This document shows positions 7,519 to 14,936 of a stretch of DNA of 43,713 bases, piece by piece. The notes under the pieces were generated by a model. That model was not told where the DNA came from and searched no databases. It saw nothing but the letters and a program-made list of their open reading frames with translations. Location: positions 1-43,713 of IMG/VR virus record IMGVR_UViG_3300047202_000021. One strand, written 5' to 3'. Each line of letters starts with the position of its first letter. Positions within the stretch are counted from its first letter, which is position 1. The position numbers and the translations under genes are program-made. Origin of the DNA: a virus.

Positions 7519-8161
7519 CTTGTTAATCTCCGAGTTTCCTCGGAGTGCCGGACTATATCATCCCTTTCGGGGGTTGCACATTAGTCTCTACGCACGCCAG
7601 AGGAATAGTTCCCTCAGCTTGGTTCGGGGTTACCTCGCTACAAAGCAGGGGCTTCTCCGAGTTCGCAACCTTGTCAGTAGTGCTACGTCCTTTACGATTA
7701 AGGTCGTGCATAAGGCTCTTTAAACTCATACGTTTTTCAATGAATGAGTTAGGAAGTCCATTACACCCAAACTGATTCTCTTTAATATCAAGAAATGTCT
7801 TTTGCATTTCAATAGCAACTTCAGCTTGACGCTTCTTTATAATCAGGTGATCTTTTACGATACCAAGAAGTTCAAAAGCATTTTGGCACGTAACTGACCA
7901 TGTGTAAGAGTCCTTCCAGTTTTTAAGACCCATTGACCTGTCTCGATGATTTACATGACCACAACCAATAACTGACATGATGTAATTCATCACATCCTTA
8001 TTGCAATTATGGATAGATACACGAACCTGAAATTGATAGCGTCCATTCTTTTTTTGGAAGCTAGTTATTCCTATACTTCCTTTACCGTCAATTAATCCTG
8101 CTATGTATCCAAGTTGTAAATCACTAAGTCGTATCATTACCGCTCCATAACCTTTCGGTCT
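7519..8161 (-). mobile_element. Group I intron in the major capsid gene
   Basis: About 643 nt interrupt the capsid gene after codon 33. Visible core elements on the minus strand are the P7 pair (GACTA at 7586-7582 with TAGTC at 7555-7551), a P8 hairpin between them (CCC/GGG with a GAAA loop), and a P9 hairpin (7-bp CTCCGAG/CTCGGAG with a GAAA loop, 7528-7545). The last intron base would be G at 7519. Exon 1 would end in T at 8162, which can pair with G in a P1 helix just downstream. Removing the segment restores an uninterrupted capsid reading frame, and exon 1 otherwise meets TAG at the splice site. Confidence 0.88.
7553..8137 (-). CDS. Intron-encoded LAGLIDADG homing endonuclease
   Basis: The 194-aa ORF begins MIRLSDLQLGYIAGLIDGKG at 8137 after a GGAG site. 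The motif GYIAGLIDGKGSIGI is a LAGLIDADG helix whose Asp is the expected metal ligand. One clear motif is visible, so the enzyme would work as a homodimer. A longer frame opens at 8227 but reads through exon 1 out of frame, so I use 8137. The 3' end overlaps the intron catalytic core (P7), an economical arrangement common in phage introns. It should cut intronless alleles of the capsid gene and drive intron spread. Confidence 0.85.
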   Translation of the reverse strand: MIRLSDLQLGYIAGLIDGKGSIGITSFQKKNGRYQFQVRVSIHNCNKDVMNYIMSVIGCGHVNHRDRSMGLKNWKDSYTWSVTCQNAFELLGIVKDHLIIKKRQAEVAIEMQKTFLDIKENQFGCNGLPNSFIEKRMSLKSLMHDLNRKGRSTTDKVANSEKPLLCSEVTPNQAEGTIPLACVETNVQPPKGMI

Positions 8162-8261
8162 AGATATTGTCAACCAACGTCTTCCGATAATTCGCAATCG
8201 TGGTAGTGAGAAGTAAATTCCCATCACCCGTCATGCTTGGAATAAATAGTTCGTTAGACAT
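8162..8261 (-). CDS. Major capsid protein, exon 1
   Basis: The exon starts with ATG at 8261 after GGGAG. It encodes 33 codons plus one base: MSNELFIPSMTGDGN, then LLLTTTIANYRKTLVDNI. Read without splicing, the next codon is TAG. Joined to C at 7518 the split codon becomes TCT (Ser) and the frame continues into DNDVPVFRIL. The scaffold gene is directly upstream, as usual for capsid genes. Confidence 0.85.
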
Positions 8262-8277
8262 TAAAATCTCCCATTGT

Positions 8278-9180
8278 TTACCTTTGGCCTACCTTGGCTT
8301 TGGCAGATTCAACGATACGCTTCCAGTGGTCTTGAAATGACTCACCTTTTTGCCGAATGGGGACATCAGCGTCTATCTTCTGTGTCGTAATCCCACTGAC
8401 TTGTGTAGAGGCGTTTCGCTTCTCTGCAATTCCGTTTCGTTCATCCTCACGACCCATTTGATACGCCGTCTTGACATTGTCATCATGGTAAACCGCCTTG
8501 TACAAATGCTCACGTGTGGCGGTCAGTTTCCCAGACATCATGTCTTGATAGGTTTGATTGATTACGTTAGGGTCGTAGTTCTTATAGCGACCAGAGAGGT
8601 CTAAATCCTCTTTCTGAGTACGCATGGACAGAAGCTCATTGCTCAGATTGGAAAACATAGTCTGGGTTTCAGCCTGCATCTTCTTCTGGCTTAGGTAGAG
8701 TTTCTGTTGCTCAGGTGCAAGGTATGAAAATTCTTCATCAGTAAGTTCTCCAGAACCGTTTTGGGAAGTGGAGATTTGCTTACGGGAAGCATCATATTCT
8801 CTCGCCGCTTGGACGAAGGATGGATTATTTAACAGTTGCTCGATTTTCTGGGGTGAAAATTTCCCAGAGTCTTCTAACTGTGCCTTGAGAGATTCCATCT
8901 GTTTTCTCTCTGACGCCAGGCTTTGAGTTTTACGAGTATAGTCAGCCTGCATTGACTTGTAGGCGTCTTCAGCAAGTTTACGGGCGGCTGGGTCTTGGAT
9001 TTTCTCAAAATCCTTGACGTTGAAAGATATAGCATCCGCAGGGGAAGTTGCCTCTCCCTCTTTCGGTTGTGCTTTGAAAGCTGAGACACGTGAGACAATG
9101 TCGTCAACCTTTGTAACTTCGGTTGCTTGGACAGCGGGTTTAGTTTCGGGTGCTGTCTGCGTTACAATTTGTTCTGCCAT
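8278..9180 (-). CDS. Capsid scaffolding protein
   Basis: The 300-aa protein is highly charged and helical, with almost no Cys or Trp. It has a disordered Pro/Thr/Glu-rich start, a long coiled-coil-like region at about residues 75-125 and 155-205, and a basic C-terminus (HWKRIVESAKAKVGQR) of the kind that contacts the coat. It lies immediately upstream of the major capsid gene. It should direct procapsid assembly and be absent or degraded in mature virions. Assigned from composition and gene order. Confidence 0.8.
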   Translation of the reverse strand: MAEQIVTQTAPETKPAVQATEVTKVDDIVSRVSAFKAQPKEGEATSPADAISFNVKDFEKIQDPAARKLAEDAYKSMQADYTRKTQSLASERKQMESLKAQLEDSGKFSPQKIEQLLNNPSFVQAAREYDASRKQISTSQNGSGELTDEEFSYLAPEQQKLYLSQKKMQAETQTMFSNLSNELLSMRTQKEDLDLSGRYKNYDPNVINQTYQDMMSGKLTATREHLYKAVYHDDNVKTAYQMGREDERNGIAEKRNASTQVSGITTQKIDADVPIRQKGESFQDHWKRIVESAKAKVGQR

Positions 9181-9204
9181 AACGACTCCTTATAGGTTGG
9201 TCAG

Positions 9205-9417
9205 TTAATCTACAGGCTCCACGTGCATATCACGCATAACCTCTGATGGGTGGCGTTTTGACTTGACCTTGCCCACATCAAACTTTGATACTTCAAATTT
9301 TAGGAAAGAGCCCTCATCGTTCCTAACTGTAGCTTCTATAAAAAGAGTTACCCTATCTCCATTTCCTAACTTAGGAAATATAGGGTGAGAATTTTTAGAG
9401 AATGAAAAAACGCTCAT
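9205..9417 (-). CDS. Hypothetical protein (70 aa)
   Basis: A small mixed alpha/beta protein beginning MSVFSFSKNSHPIFPKLGNG. The middle is a beta-rich stretch (RVTLFIEATV) and the end is acidic. The start overlaps the stop of the 60-aa gene upstream (ATGA), so the pair is translationally coupled. It is common to find small unknown genes between portal and scaffold. No family is recognised. Confidence 0.6.
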   Translation of the reverse strand: MSVFSFSKNSHPIFPKLGNGDRVTLFIEATVRNDEGSFLKFEVSKFDVGKVKSKRHPSEVMRDMHVEPVD

Positions 9418-9596
9418 TTTTGTCCCTTACCAGTTATGGGAGCCTTTCCAGGGACATTGGATTCCCAAGTAGAACTTCCAAGCTGGCTTATCTGACGTGG
9501 GGGATTCTTTACAATGTCACGCTTGGACGGACGACCCCCAGTATTCCAGGAAACGGGGGATGTTGACAATCCCTCTACTACAGTTTTAATAGCCAC
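9414..9596 (-). CDS. Hypothetical basic protein (60 aa)
   Basis: The product is short, basic and rich in Pro, Gly and Ser (GGRPSKRDIVKNPPRQISQL), and probably disordered. It starts at 9596 after GGAGGA and ends in an ATGA overlap with the following gene. Position between portal and scaffold suggests a minor head protein, but nothing in the sequence fixes a role. Confidence 0.55.
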   Translation of the reverse strand: MAIKTVVEGLSTSPVSWNTGGRPSKRDIVKNPPRQISQLGSSTWESNVPGKAPITGKGQK

Positions 9597-9610
9597 AGGT
9601 TCCTCCTTTT

Positions 9611-9961
9611 CTACCTTTCTTCTTCTTGTTCATTTTTAAATCCTCCTACCAATGATTCCGCATCACTTATCCACTTGGGTTTACTTGAAACTCCAAGACT
9701 GTTTAGAGCCGTAACGAAACGGGAGCCTGGTTTCTCCTTGCGTCTGTCATACTCCCCTGCCTGTCTTATCATCTGGCGAGAATCAGGAGATAACTCATAG
9801 GGCTTAGACTTGGGTTCCTCGATTTGCTTATAAGGCTCAAGACTATGCTTCTTCAAATCCCCCAGGTAATCTTCCTTGGTATGATAGAACTTTTGCATGG
9901 AGCTATTCCAATGGGGTCGGAACATGGAGTGAGAGGCATGTTTCTTGACTATGACGTACAT
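9611..9961 (-). CDS. Hypothetical protein downstream of portal (116 aa)
   Basis: The protein starts at 9961, overlapping the last base of the portal stop (TAATG), so coupling to the portal gene is likely. It is charged, with a His-rich start (MYVIVKKHASHSMF) and helical Lys/Glu stretches. No family is recognised. Confidence 0.6.
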   Translation of the reverse strand: MYVIVKKHASHSMFRPHWNSSMQKFYHTKEDYLGDLKKHSLEPYKQIEEPKSKPYELSPDSRQMIRQAGEYDRRKEKPGSRFVTALNSLGVSSKPKWISDAESLVGGFKNEQEEER

Positions 9962-12030
9962 TAAGAGAGAGCTCCTATTGGCTTGATTCCAAATTGTTTC
10001 GTATCCACTATTTTCCCTTCTCCCGCTTCCTTCTTCATAATCTCATCCAAGAGAGCCTGATGGATTTGGATAAGTTGCTGTAACATTTGGCTAGCGGCGG
10101 TATCTCCAAGTTCCTGAATTACACCTAAGATACTTGTGTAAATCTCGATCCGTGCGACATGGTCTTGATTAGGAGCTGGAGGGGATGGTACTTGAGGGGA
10201 GCCAGCTAAGACCGCCTGAACATTTGATTCTGCCGCACGGATTTCTGAGACAGAGACAAAACCCTGGGACTCTTCGGGTTTAATGCGTCTGAATACATCG
10301 GGGTTGCGTATCTTGAGTCGCATGAGGACTTGTTCGATAAGGGGAGCGAGTCCAAAGGTGTAACCCTCTTGAGCCAACTTCTGCATAGTTTGAGGGGCTT
10401 GCATGGCTTGGAAGGCTAGGGCTAAGGCGGTGTTTAACTCCTTTAGCTCCTGTTCGGGATTCTCAGGAAGCATGGAGTAGACATCTATTTCAACATCAGT
10501 ATCAGCCTGAATTTCTTCCTTTGTGGGGTTACTAGACCATTGAATATCGAGGGAACCGATGATACGGACAGCTTCCTCTATTGTCATGAACTGCTTGTTG
10601 TACTGATTGAGTTTATGGATAGATGCCTTGAGGAAGTCTGACATAATGTCCTGGCGATAAGCGGGGCGGGCAGAACCCCCAGCCGCACGGAGTTGAACAG
10701 AGGTTGCGGATTCTTCTCCTGATTGCAAGAAACCACGCTTCAAGTCCGTGACACCGGATATGTCCTGCAACTTCTTCTGAATATACTGAGTCGATTGCCA
10801 GAGTTCCGTGGAGTTCCCGCCAGCGGCTGAAACCACAGCCATTTTGCCTTGAACACTTTCAGAGTCGTATAGGACTATCTTGTTCCTGCCATCTCTCATC
10901 TTCCCCTGGTCTTCCTCATTGGCAAGACCTTCCTTAGAAGCGGCAATCATGGAGAGGTTGGTCTGTTTGGCATTGGCGATTTGTTGGTTGGTGAGAATAT
11001 TACTCTGCTCCTCCAATGGAGCATAGGTTGAGAAATCATCAAGACCCAGCATGGAATCCTGTACCTCATTGAATTGGAGGATTTCAACGGGGAACCCCTC
11101 TGCTTTATAGGGCCACTTGGATACCCGAAGGGGCTTCTCTTGCTCATCGGTAAGGAGCCAAACTTTACCCTTCTCACCACCACGGGATTCTTTGGGCGAG
11201 GGGAGTTGAAATATCTCATAGACCGTCACAAAACGGGAACCATTGGAAGATTTGAACTTATCAGAAGTAAAGTCGGCTAGGACACGGTTAACGATAGGAG
11301 TAGTTTCAACAAAGTCAGTACCATTTTGTTTGAGCTCCCGTACCTTCTGTCCATAACCGACTTTTCCTTTTAGGACTTTCCTGTCAATGTCCAAAGTTTC
11401 ATCTTCTAAGATGTCTTGGAGAGGGATGTCAAAAGAGCGACCCACCCATCGGGCTTCATCAAGATTTGCGATGGTTACAGCTGGGTCGAAGACGAAACGT
11501 AGGGGTGAAATTCTCTTCACAAATAGAGATTGCTTACGGATAAAGATTGAGCGTTCATCTGTCATTCCAAACTCACCCTTGTACCCATGCCACATGACAC
11601 CGTAAGGGGAGGCTACGAGGGCGTCGAATAAGACACGCCTACCCTCTCTCTTGTACTTGATTTCAGACATGATGTAGTTGATGAGAGATTCTTGGGTCTT
11701 GGCGGATTTGGTCGAATCCATCTGTTGCTCAACCATTTCACCTGTGATGGGGTCACGGACTTTGACAATGAATGTCTTGTTGCGTGGCTTTAAGAAAGCA
11801 CGGGGGTTTCGGAAGAAAATGGAGGGAAGATTGTATTGGACGATAGGGTAATACTCATTGATTATTACATCATAGTTATCTACTATCTGGTCAGGAACAT
11901 AGAAGCCCGTGTACTTCTCAAGATTACGCTGAACGAGGGGTTTGAGTTCACACTCTATCAGTTTCTCCGACATCTTAACTTCCTCACGAATTTTGAGGAG
12001 GTCATCTTCTTTATATTTTAGGTCTGCCAT
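9961..12030 (-). CDS. Portal protein, P22-like
   Basis: The 689-aa product has the length and layout of P22-type podoviral portals: a helical N-terminus, a mixed clip/wing region, an aromatic FVFDPAVTIANLDEARW segment near residues 180-196, and the helical stem/wing signature ISGVTDLKRGFLQSG...SATSVQLRAAGG at about residues 424-452. A long coiled, Gln-rich C-terminal region follows from about 530. It forms the dodecameric DNA entry ring to which terminase and adaptor dock. It starts at 12030 after GGAGGG, directly beyond the terminator at 12049-12075. The adaptor and nozzle lie further along the same operon. Confidence 0.88.
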   Translation of the reverse strand: MADLKYKEDDLLKIREEVKMSEKLIECELKPLVQRNLEKYTGFYVPDQIVDNYDVIINEYYPIVQYNLPSIFFRNPRAFLKPRNKTFIVKVRDPITGEMVEQQMDSTKSAKTQESLINYIMSEIKYKREGRRVLFDALVASPYGVMWHGYKGEFGMTDERSIFIRKQSLFVKRISPLRFVFDPAVTIANLDEARWVGRSFDIPLQDILEDETLDIDRKVLKGKVGYGQKVRELKQNGTDFVETTPIVNRVLADFTSDKFKSSNGSRFVTVYEIFQLPSPKESRGGEKGKVWLLTDEQEKPLRVSKWPYKAEGFPVEILQFNEVQDSMLGLDDFSTYAPLEEQSNILTNQQIANAKQTNLSMIAASKEGLANEEDQGKMRDGRNKIVLYDSESVQGKMAVVSAAGGNSTELWQSTQYIQKKLQDISGVTDLKRGFLQSGEESATSVQLRAAGGSARPAYRQDIMSDFLKASIHKLNQYNKQFMTIEEAVRIIGSLDIQWSSNPTKEEIQADTDVEIDVYSMLPENPEQELKELNTALALAFQAMQAPQTMQKLAQEGYTFGLAPLIEQVLMRLKIRNPDVFRRIKPEESQGFVSVSEIRAAESNVQAVLAGSPQVPSPPAPNQDHVARIEIYTSILGVIQELGDTAASQMLQQLIQIHQALLDEIMKKEAGEGKIVDTKQFGIKPIGALS

Positions 12031-12038
12031 AACCCTCC

Positions 12039-12075
12039 AAAAAAAATACCCAAGTCAGGTTTTACCCCAACTTGG
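12039..12075 (-). terminator. Intrinsic terminator upstream of portal
   Basis: On the minus strand a 7-bp stem (CCCAAGT and ACTTGGG, arms at 12069-12075 and 12049-12055) with a 13-base loop is followed by TATTTTTTTT at 12039-12048. This is a standard rho-independent terminator. It ends only 9 bases before the portal start, so the structural operon needs read-through, antitermination or regulated attenuation. Confidence 0.8.
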
Positions 12076-12239
12076 GCTTGATATCCCACGTAGTTTAAGA
12101 GAGATTAAGCTCTACACTAAATTATCAGTAGTCACGCAAACACTTTAGGACTTCACTCTTTATCCCTAAAGCATGGATAAGACCGACTATTAAACGAATG
12201 ATAGTCTGCCTATCCAGATTCTTAAAAAGTTCAGTCCTT
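12040..12239 (-). ncRNA. Candidate structured RNA or attenuator leader, about 200 nt
   Basis: This stretch has no credible ORF on the minus strand. It is bounded by a promoter (12246-12275) and the terminator. In RNA sense, an outer helix (AGGACT 12238-12233 with AGTCCT 12152-12147) encloses two hairpins. One is long: TGGATA/TATCCA (12216-12211 with 12179-12174), then an internal loop, then GACTAT/ATAGTC (12206-12201 with 12190-12185). The other is CTTTA/TAAAG with a GGGA loop (12071+100 to 12158, i.e. 12171-12158). Nested helices plus promoter and terminator support an RNA gene or regulatory leader. Function is not known. Confidence 0.6.
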
Positions 12240-12245
12240 ACAGTT

Positions 12246-12275
12246 ATTATGGGCACAAAATTTATCCTCAGTCAA
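12246..12275 (-). promoter_or_regulatory. Sigma-70-like promoter
   Basis: On the minus strand TTGACT (12275-12270) and CATAAT (12251-12246) are separated by 18 bases. Each box matches five of six consensus bases. Transcription would start near 12239. It would make the structured RNA at 12040-12239 and, if the terminator is passed, the portal operon. Confidence 0.65.
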
Positions 12276-12276
12276 G

Positions 12277-12471
12277 CTATTTTTTTGACTCATCAAGATT
12301 CTTCTTATCCTGGTACTCATATTTTTGCTTATAAAGCCATAGACCGGACTCTATATCTCGGTGCATTTTGCGACCTAGTTTAGAGGCGGCTTGGTCTACC
12401 CTAATGGGTATCTTGACCAGGCGACCATCAGGTAACTTACCCCAAGCGTAGAGGCGTTGTTCCTTGCTCAT
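12277..12471 (-). CDS. Hypothetical basic protein (64 aa)
   Basis: A small protein beginning MSKEQRLYAWGKLPDGRLVK, with a predicted short beta hairpin and then a Lys-rich helix. It overlaps the zinc-ribbon gene upstream by 35 bases. It is the last gene before the RNA-like intergenic region. No family is recognised. Confidence 0.6.
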   Translation of the reverse strand: MSKEQRLYAWGKLPDGRLVKIPIRVDQAASKLGRKMHRDIESGLWLYKQKYEYQDKKNLDESKK

Positions 12472-12598
12472 CTCGGTTCCTCTTGTCTGAAACTACGTAG
12501 AATATCATACCGCACTTGGGACAGCATATTCTGATGTCCTGCTTAATCACGGTACGCTTTTCATCGACATACTTTTGGCATCGGTTACAAAATCTCAT
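12437..12598 (-). CDS. Zinc-ribbon protein (53 aa)
   Basis: I place the start at 12598, where ATGA overlaps the stop of the preceding 53-aa ORF. A frame open further upstream to 12646 would run through that ORF. The product begins MRFCNRCQKYV and later has CCPKCG, giving the two CxxC knuckles of a zinc ribbon about 20 residues apart. Such proteins bind nucleic acid or mediate protein contacts. The role here is unknown. Confidence 0.6.
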   Translation of the reverse strand: MRFCNRCQKYVDEKRTVIKQDIRICCPKCGMIFYVVSDKRNRDEQGTTPLRLG

Positions 12599-12756
12599 TT
12601 TGTGTTTAACCGAATGTAGAGGGGGATGAATTTGAACAGGAACCACCCGTCACAGGTGACCTGTTCTCGTATCACCCTAACCTCGCTTAAACCACTGGAC
12701 AATTTGACCAACTTATTGAAACTCATAACTCCATACCAACGCTTATACTGAAACAT
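12595..12756 (-). CDS. Hypothetical protein (53 aa)
   Basis: The ORF starts at 12756 with AAGGAGG seven bases upstream, a near-perfect ribosome site. It begins MFQYKRWYGVMSFNKLVKLS. It overlaps the 3' end of the gene upstream by 14 bases and ends in an ATGA overlap with the zinc-ribbon gene. It is rich in aromatic and basic residues and not recognised. The signals at both ends make it credible despite its size. Confidence 0.6.
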   Translation of the reverse strand: MFQYKRWYGVMSFNKLVKLSSGLSEVRVIREQVTCDGWFLFKFIPLYIRLNTK

Positions 12757-13399
12757 TTAGAGCCTCCTTTATTTTAGGATGGGGAAGATAGGTTGATGAG
12801 AGAGAGGAGTAGGATAGATTGAATCTACCTATTGACCTGGATATACCCTCCCATTGGAGATCAAAACCACGGGGGTCTGATGGGCCGTGGTCGGAAAATT
12901 CTTCCGAGCGGATTGTCCCCCCGTCTATTCCGAGAGTCCTAATCTCTTTAACTCCTAAATTAGCTAAGAGGTTCACAGCGGATTCGGCGGAGAAGAACTT
13001 GGCTTTGACCCAGGGGGAGTCACCTACTTGGAGGGGGTAGACCGTGGATAGGTTGTAGCAGAGGAGGCGGTCTTCCTCACTAAGTTTCCTCATGAATGGG
13101 TAGAGTTCGATTAGTTTCTCAACTGTAACTTCGGGGAATGGGCGACAGAAGAAGTGGGGGTAGTAGGGGACAACCAGATAGTCACAGTTCCTAAGAATAT
13201 CCTCCTGATACTTCTCCGCTATGTAGAAGTCGATGATTTGGCAGAGGTTCACACGAATCTTTGTTACGACCCTGTTGATTCCCAGGGTAGCATATTGGGT
13301 GAGGTCAAATTTGTTCCGCTCGGAGAAGGTCGGCCCCATGCCAAGGATTAGGTATGGGAGAGATTCCTTCTTGTAGGAGTGGAAGAAGTCTTTGAGCAT
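12743..13399 (-). CDS. Unknown Rossmann-like protein, possibly glycosyltransferase or DUF115-like
   Basis: The 218-aa protein has a nucleotide-binding-like strand and loop near residues 15-22 (YLILGMGPTFSE) and a second strand and Gly-rich turn near 153-163 (VKEIRTLGIDGG). This pair recalls DUF115/MptE-like and GT42-like sugar-transfer proteins, which have a GxGPS-type loop and a later GxDGG-type loop. It closes the sugar cassette and overlaps the HNH gene by one base (TAATG). Assignment is tentative and based on motif resemblance only. Confidence 0.45.
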   Translation of the reverse strand: MLKDFFHSYKKESLPYLILGMGPTFSERNKFDLTQYATLGINRVVTKIRVNLCQIIDFYIAEKYQEDILRNCDYLVVPYYPHFFCRPFPEVTVEKLIELYPFMRKLSEEDRLLCYNLSTVYPLQVGDSPWVKAKFFSAESAVNLLANLGVKEIRTLGIDGGTIRSEEFSDHGPSDPRGFDLQWEGISRSIGRFNLSYSSLSSTYLPHPKIKEALNVSV

Positions 13400-13992
13400 T
13401 AAGCGGTTCCTGCTATACAGTGTTCACAGGCGGTTCCAGAAATTATTTTAACTTTTCTCGCAATTTTACTACACATATCCAAAAAATATTGCTGTGGAAA
13501 TCTATTTTTCATCATGTTTATATGTTTATGAACAAATTGAACATTTTCCACTGTATATCCGATTCCAGAATCTATTCTATCTAAAGAAGCTGTGCACTGG
13601 TTTTTATTTGCACAAATCTTTAATTTAATTCCAGATAAAGCACATATTCCATCTTGGATTTCCCATAAATCTTGTAATTGCTCTATATTGAGTTGAAATG
13701 GTATATCTCTTATAATAGCTCCAGCCTCAATAATCCTAAAAAAATTCATAGGAATATCTTTATAACCACGCCAAGATGGATTTCCATTTCCAATAAATTT
13801 AATTTTAGTGCACTTACGACAACCCTTTGTTTTTAAAGATAATAAATTTCCAGTATCAACACTAGCAAATTCTCCACAATCACACCTACAATGAACTGAT
13901 GGATGCCTATCACTATTTAGATTTATAGAATTTACAACTGTCCATCTATTAAATTTTTGTCCAATTAAATAATCTCTATCTATTTTTTTCAT
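13399..13992 (-). CDS. HNH-type homing endonuclease 1, in the radical-SAM gene tail
   Basis: The 197-aa protein starts MKKIDRDYLIGQKFNRWTVV (ATGA overlap with the radical-SAM stop). The N-terminal part has zinc-knuckle Cys pairs (CRCDCGEF and GCRKC, about residues 37-64), typical of phage HNH proteins. The C-terminal half has CALSG, a SLDRIDSGIGYTVENVQFVH stretch (about residues 136-155) and a following helix with MKNRF. D-R-I-D-x-G-x-G-Y-x-x-x-N-V is the known HNH variant in which the catalytic segment supplies Asp and Asn. It ends GTACEHCIAGTA, which resembles the expected Cys-rich tail of the radical-SAM protein. Confidence 0.8.
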   Translation of the reverse strand: MKKIDRDYLIGQKFNRWTVVNSINLNSDRHPSVHCRCDCGEFASVDTGNLLSLKTKGCRKCTKIKFIGNGNPSWRGYKDIPMNFFRIIEAGAIIRDIPFQLNIEQLQDLWEIQDGICALSGIKLKICANKNQCTASLDRIDSGIGYTVENVQFVHKHINMMKNRFPQQYFLDMCSKIARKVKIISGTACEHCIAGTA

Positions 13993-14936
13993 CTTACACA
14001 ACTCCCGCAAGCAGTTTTATCTACATTTTTTGCTAAGTGAGCTTTTCTTAATTCTTGAAATTTAATTGAATTCCATCCAGTCATGAAATCAACATCATTC
14101 AAGTCAGCCATAATAAGTCCATCACTATCTATACCTTTTCCGAAACAACAAGCTGAAAGTTTTCCATCAACCATTATATGTCCTTCTGTAAAACAACTCC
14201 AACATGGTAGCGGTGGAACCATATTATCTAAACGACCTGGATTTCCCTGGCTAGGTTTCATTCCAGCATTATCACTAGCACCTCCCATTGAATATAACGG
14301 AAGAAAATAAAACTCATCCACAAAGGGTCTGATAAACTCATCAACAATCACCTTCATCTTCTCACCCTGATCTCCGTCAAAGGCGATTGAGGAGGCGTAG
14401 AGTCCGCAGTCATAGTTTCCTGTGTCCCGTACCTCACGGGCAAGTTTGAGGTTCTTAAAAACTGTAGGGTAGAGGTGTTCGGAAACATTGGCTATCTTAA
14501 CAAATTGGGATAAGTTGAAGAAGTTGACTGAGAACTTGAGACTGTTTAAACCCGCTTCCATGCAAGCTCTGACTTTTCTTGGAGTAGCGATGCTTCCATT
14601 GGTGGTGAGGAAGATGTAATCAATGCCTATGAGTCTTGCCTCTGCTATTGCCTGAGGAAGCCAGTCACAGGTGAATGGTTCGTTGATGTAGAAGAGTCCT
14701 ATCTCATTGATACCGGAGTTCTTGAACTCTCCGAGAAGTCTTGAGTAGAGTTTCCTGTCCATATCTTGTGAATCATTCTTGCGGATAGAGCGCACACAGA
14801 AGCTACACCTGTAGTTACAGCGAGAGTTGAGTTCTATCTTTACTGATTTGGGGGCGGGAAGAATCTCCCCACGGTAATATCCAGGGATACCCGTAACAGC
14901 ATCAATCCGCTTGCTTATCCGCCTCTCTGACAACAT
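13989..14936 (-). CDS. Radical-SAM enzyme with SPASM-like C-terminus
   Basis: The 315-aa product has the radical-SAM motif CNYRCSFC (CxxxCxxC, about residues 40-47) in a strand-loop reading VKIELNSRC. C-terminal Cys clusters (CWSC, ACCF and ACGSC) fit a SPASM or twitch domain holding auxiliary Fe-S. It should use S-adenosylmethionine to make a 5'-deoxyadenosyl radical. It lies directly after a DegT-type sugar aminotransferase, as DesII and BtrN do in amino-sugar pathways, so action on an amino sugar is plausible. ATG at 14936 is preferred; TTG at 14942 is closer to GGAG. The last 340 bases are AT-rich and may have been replaced during HNH insertion. Confidence 0.82.
   Translation of the reverse strand: MLSERRISKRIDAVTGIPGYYRGEILPAPKSVKIELNSRCNYRCSFCVRSIRKNDSQDMDRKLYSRLLGEFKNSGINEIGLFYINEPFTCDWLPQAIAEARLIGIDYIFLTTNGSIATPRKVRACMEAGLNSLKFSVNFFNLSQFVKIANVSEHLYPTVFKNLKLAREVRDTGNYDCGLYASSIAFDGDQGEKMKVIVDEFIRPFVDEFYFLPLYSMGGASDNAGMKPSQGNPGRLDNMVPPLPCWSCFTEGHIMVDGKLSACCFGKGIDSDGLIMADLNDVDFMTGWNSIKFQELRKAHLAKNVDKTACGSCVR
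13992..14330. other. AT-rich tract at the 3' end of the radical-SAM gene
   Basis: The final roughly 340 bases of the radical-SAM gene are visibly more AT-rich than the upstream part of the same gene and than its neighbours. The tract abuts HNH gene 1, which is also AT-rich. This is what co-conversion of flanking DNA during homing from a diverged relative would leave. The left boundary is approximate. Confidence 0.5.

Noticed and set aside
12198-12383. Plus-strand ORF overlapping the RNA-like region
   Set aside because: No ribosome site, it crosses the promoter and the end of a minus-strand gene, and neighbouring expression is on the minus strand.
12652-12664. Perfect 13-base palindrome ACAGGT-G-ACCTGT
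   Set aside because: It lies inside a 53-aa coding sequence away from any promoter. It could bind a dimeric protein, but nothing else supports a site.
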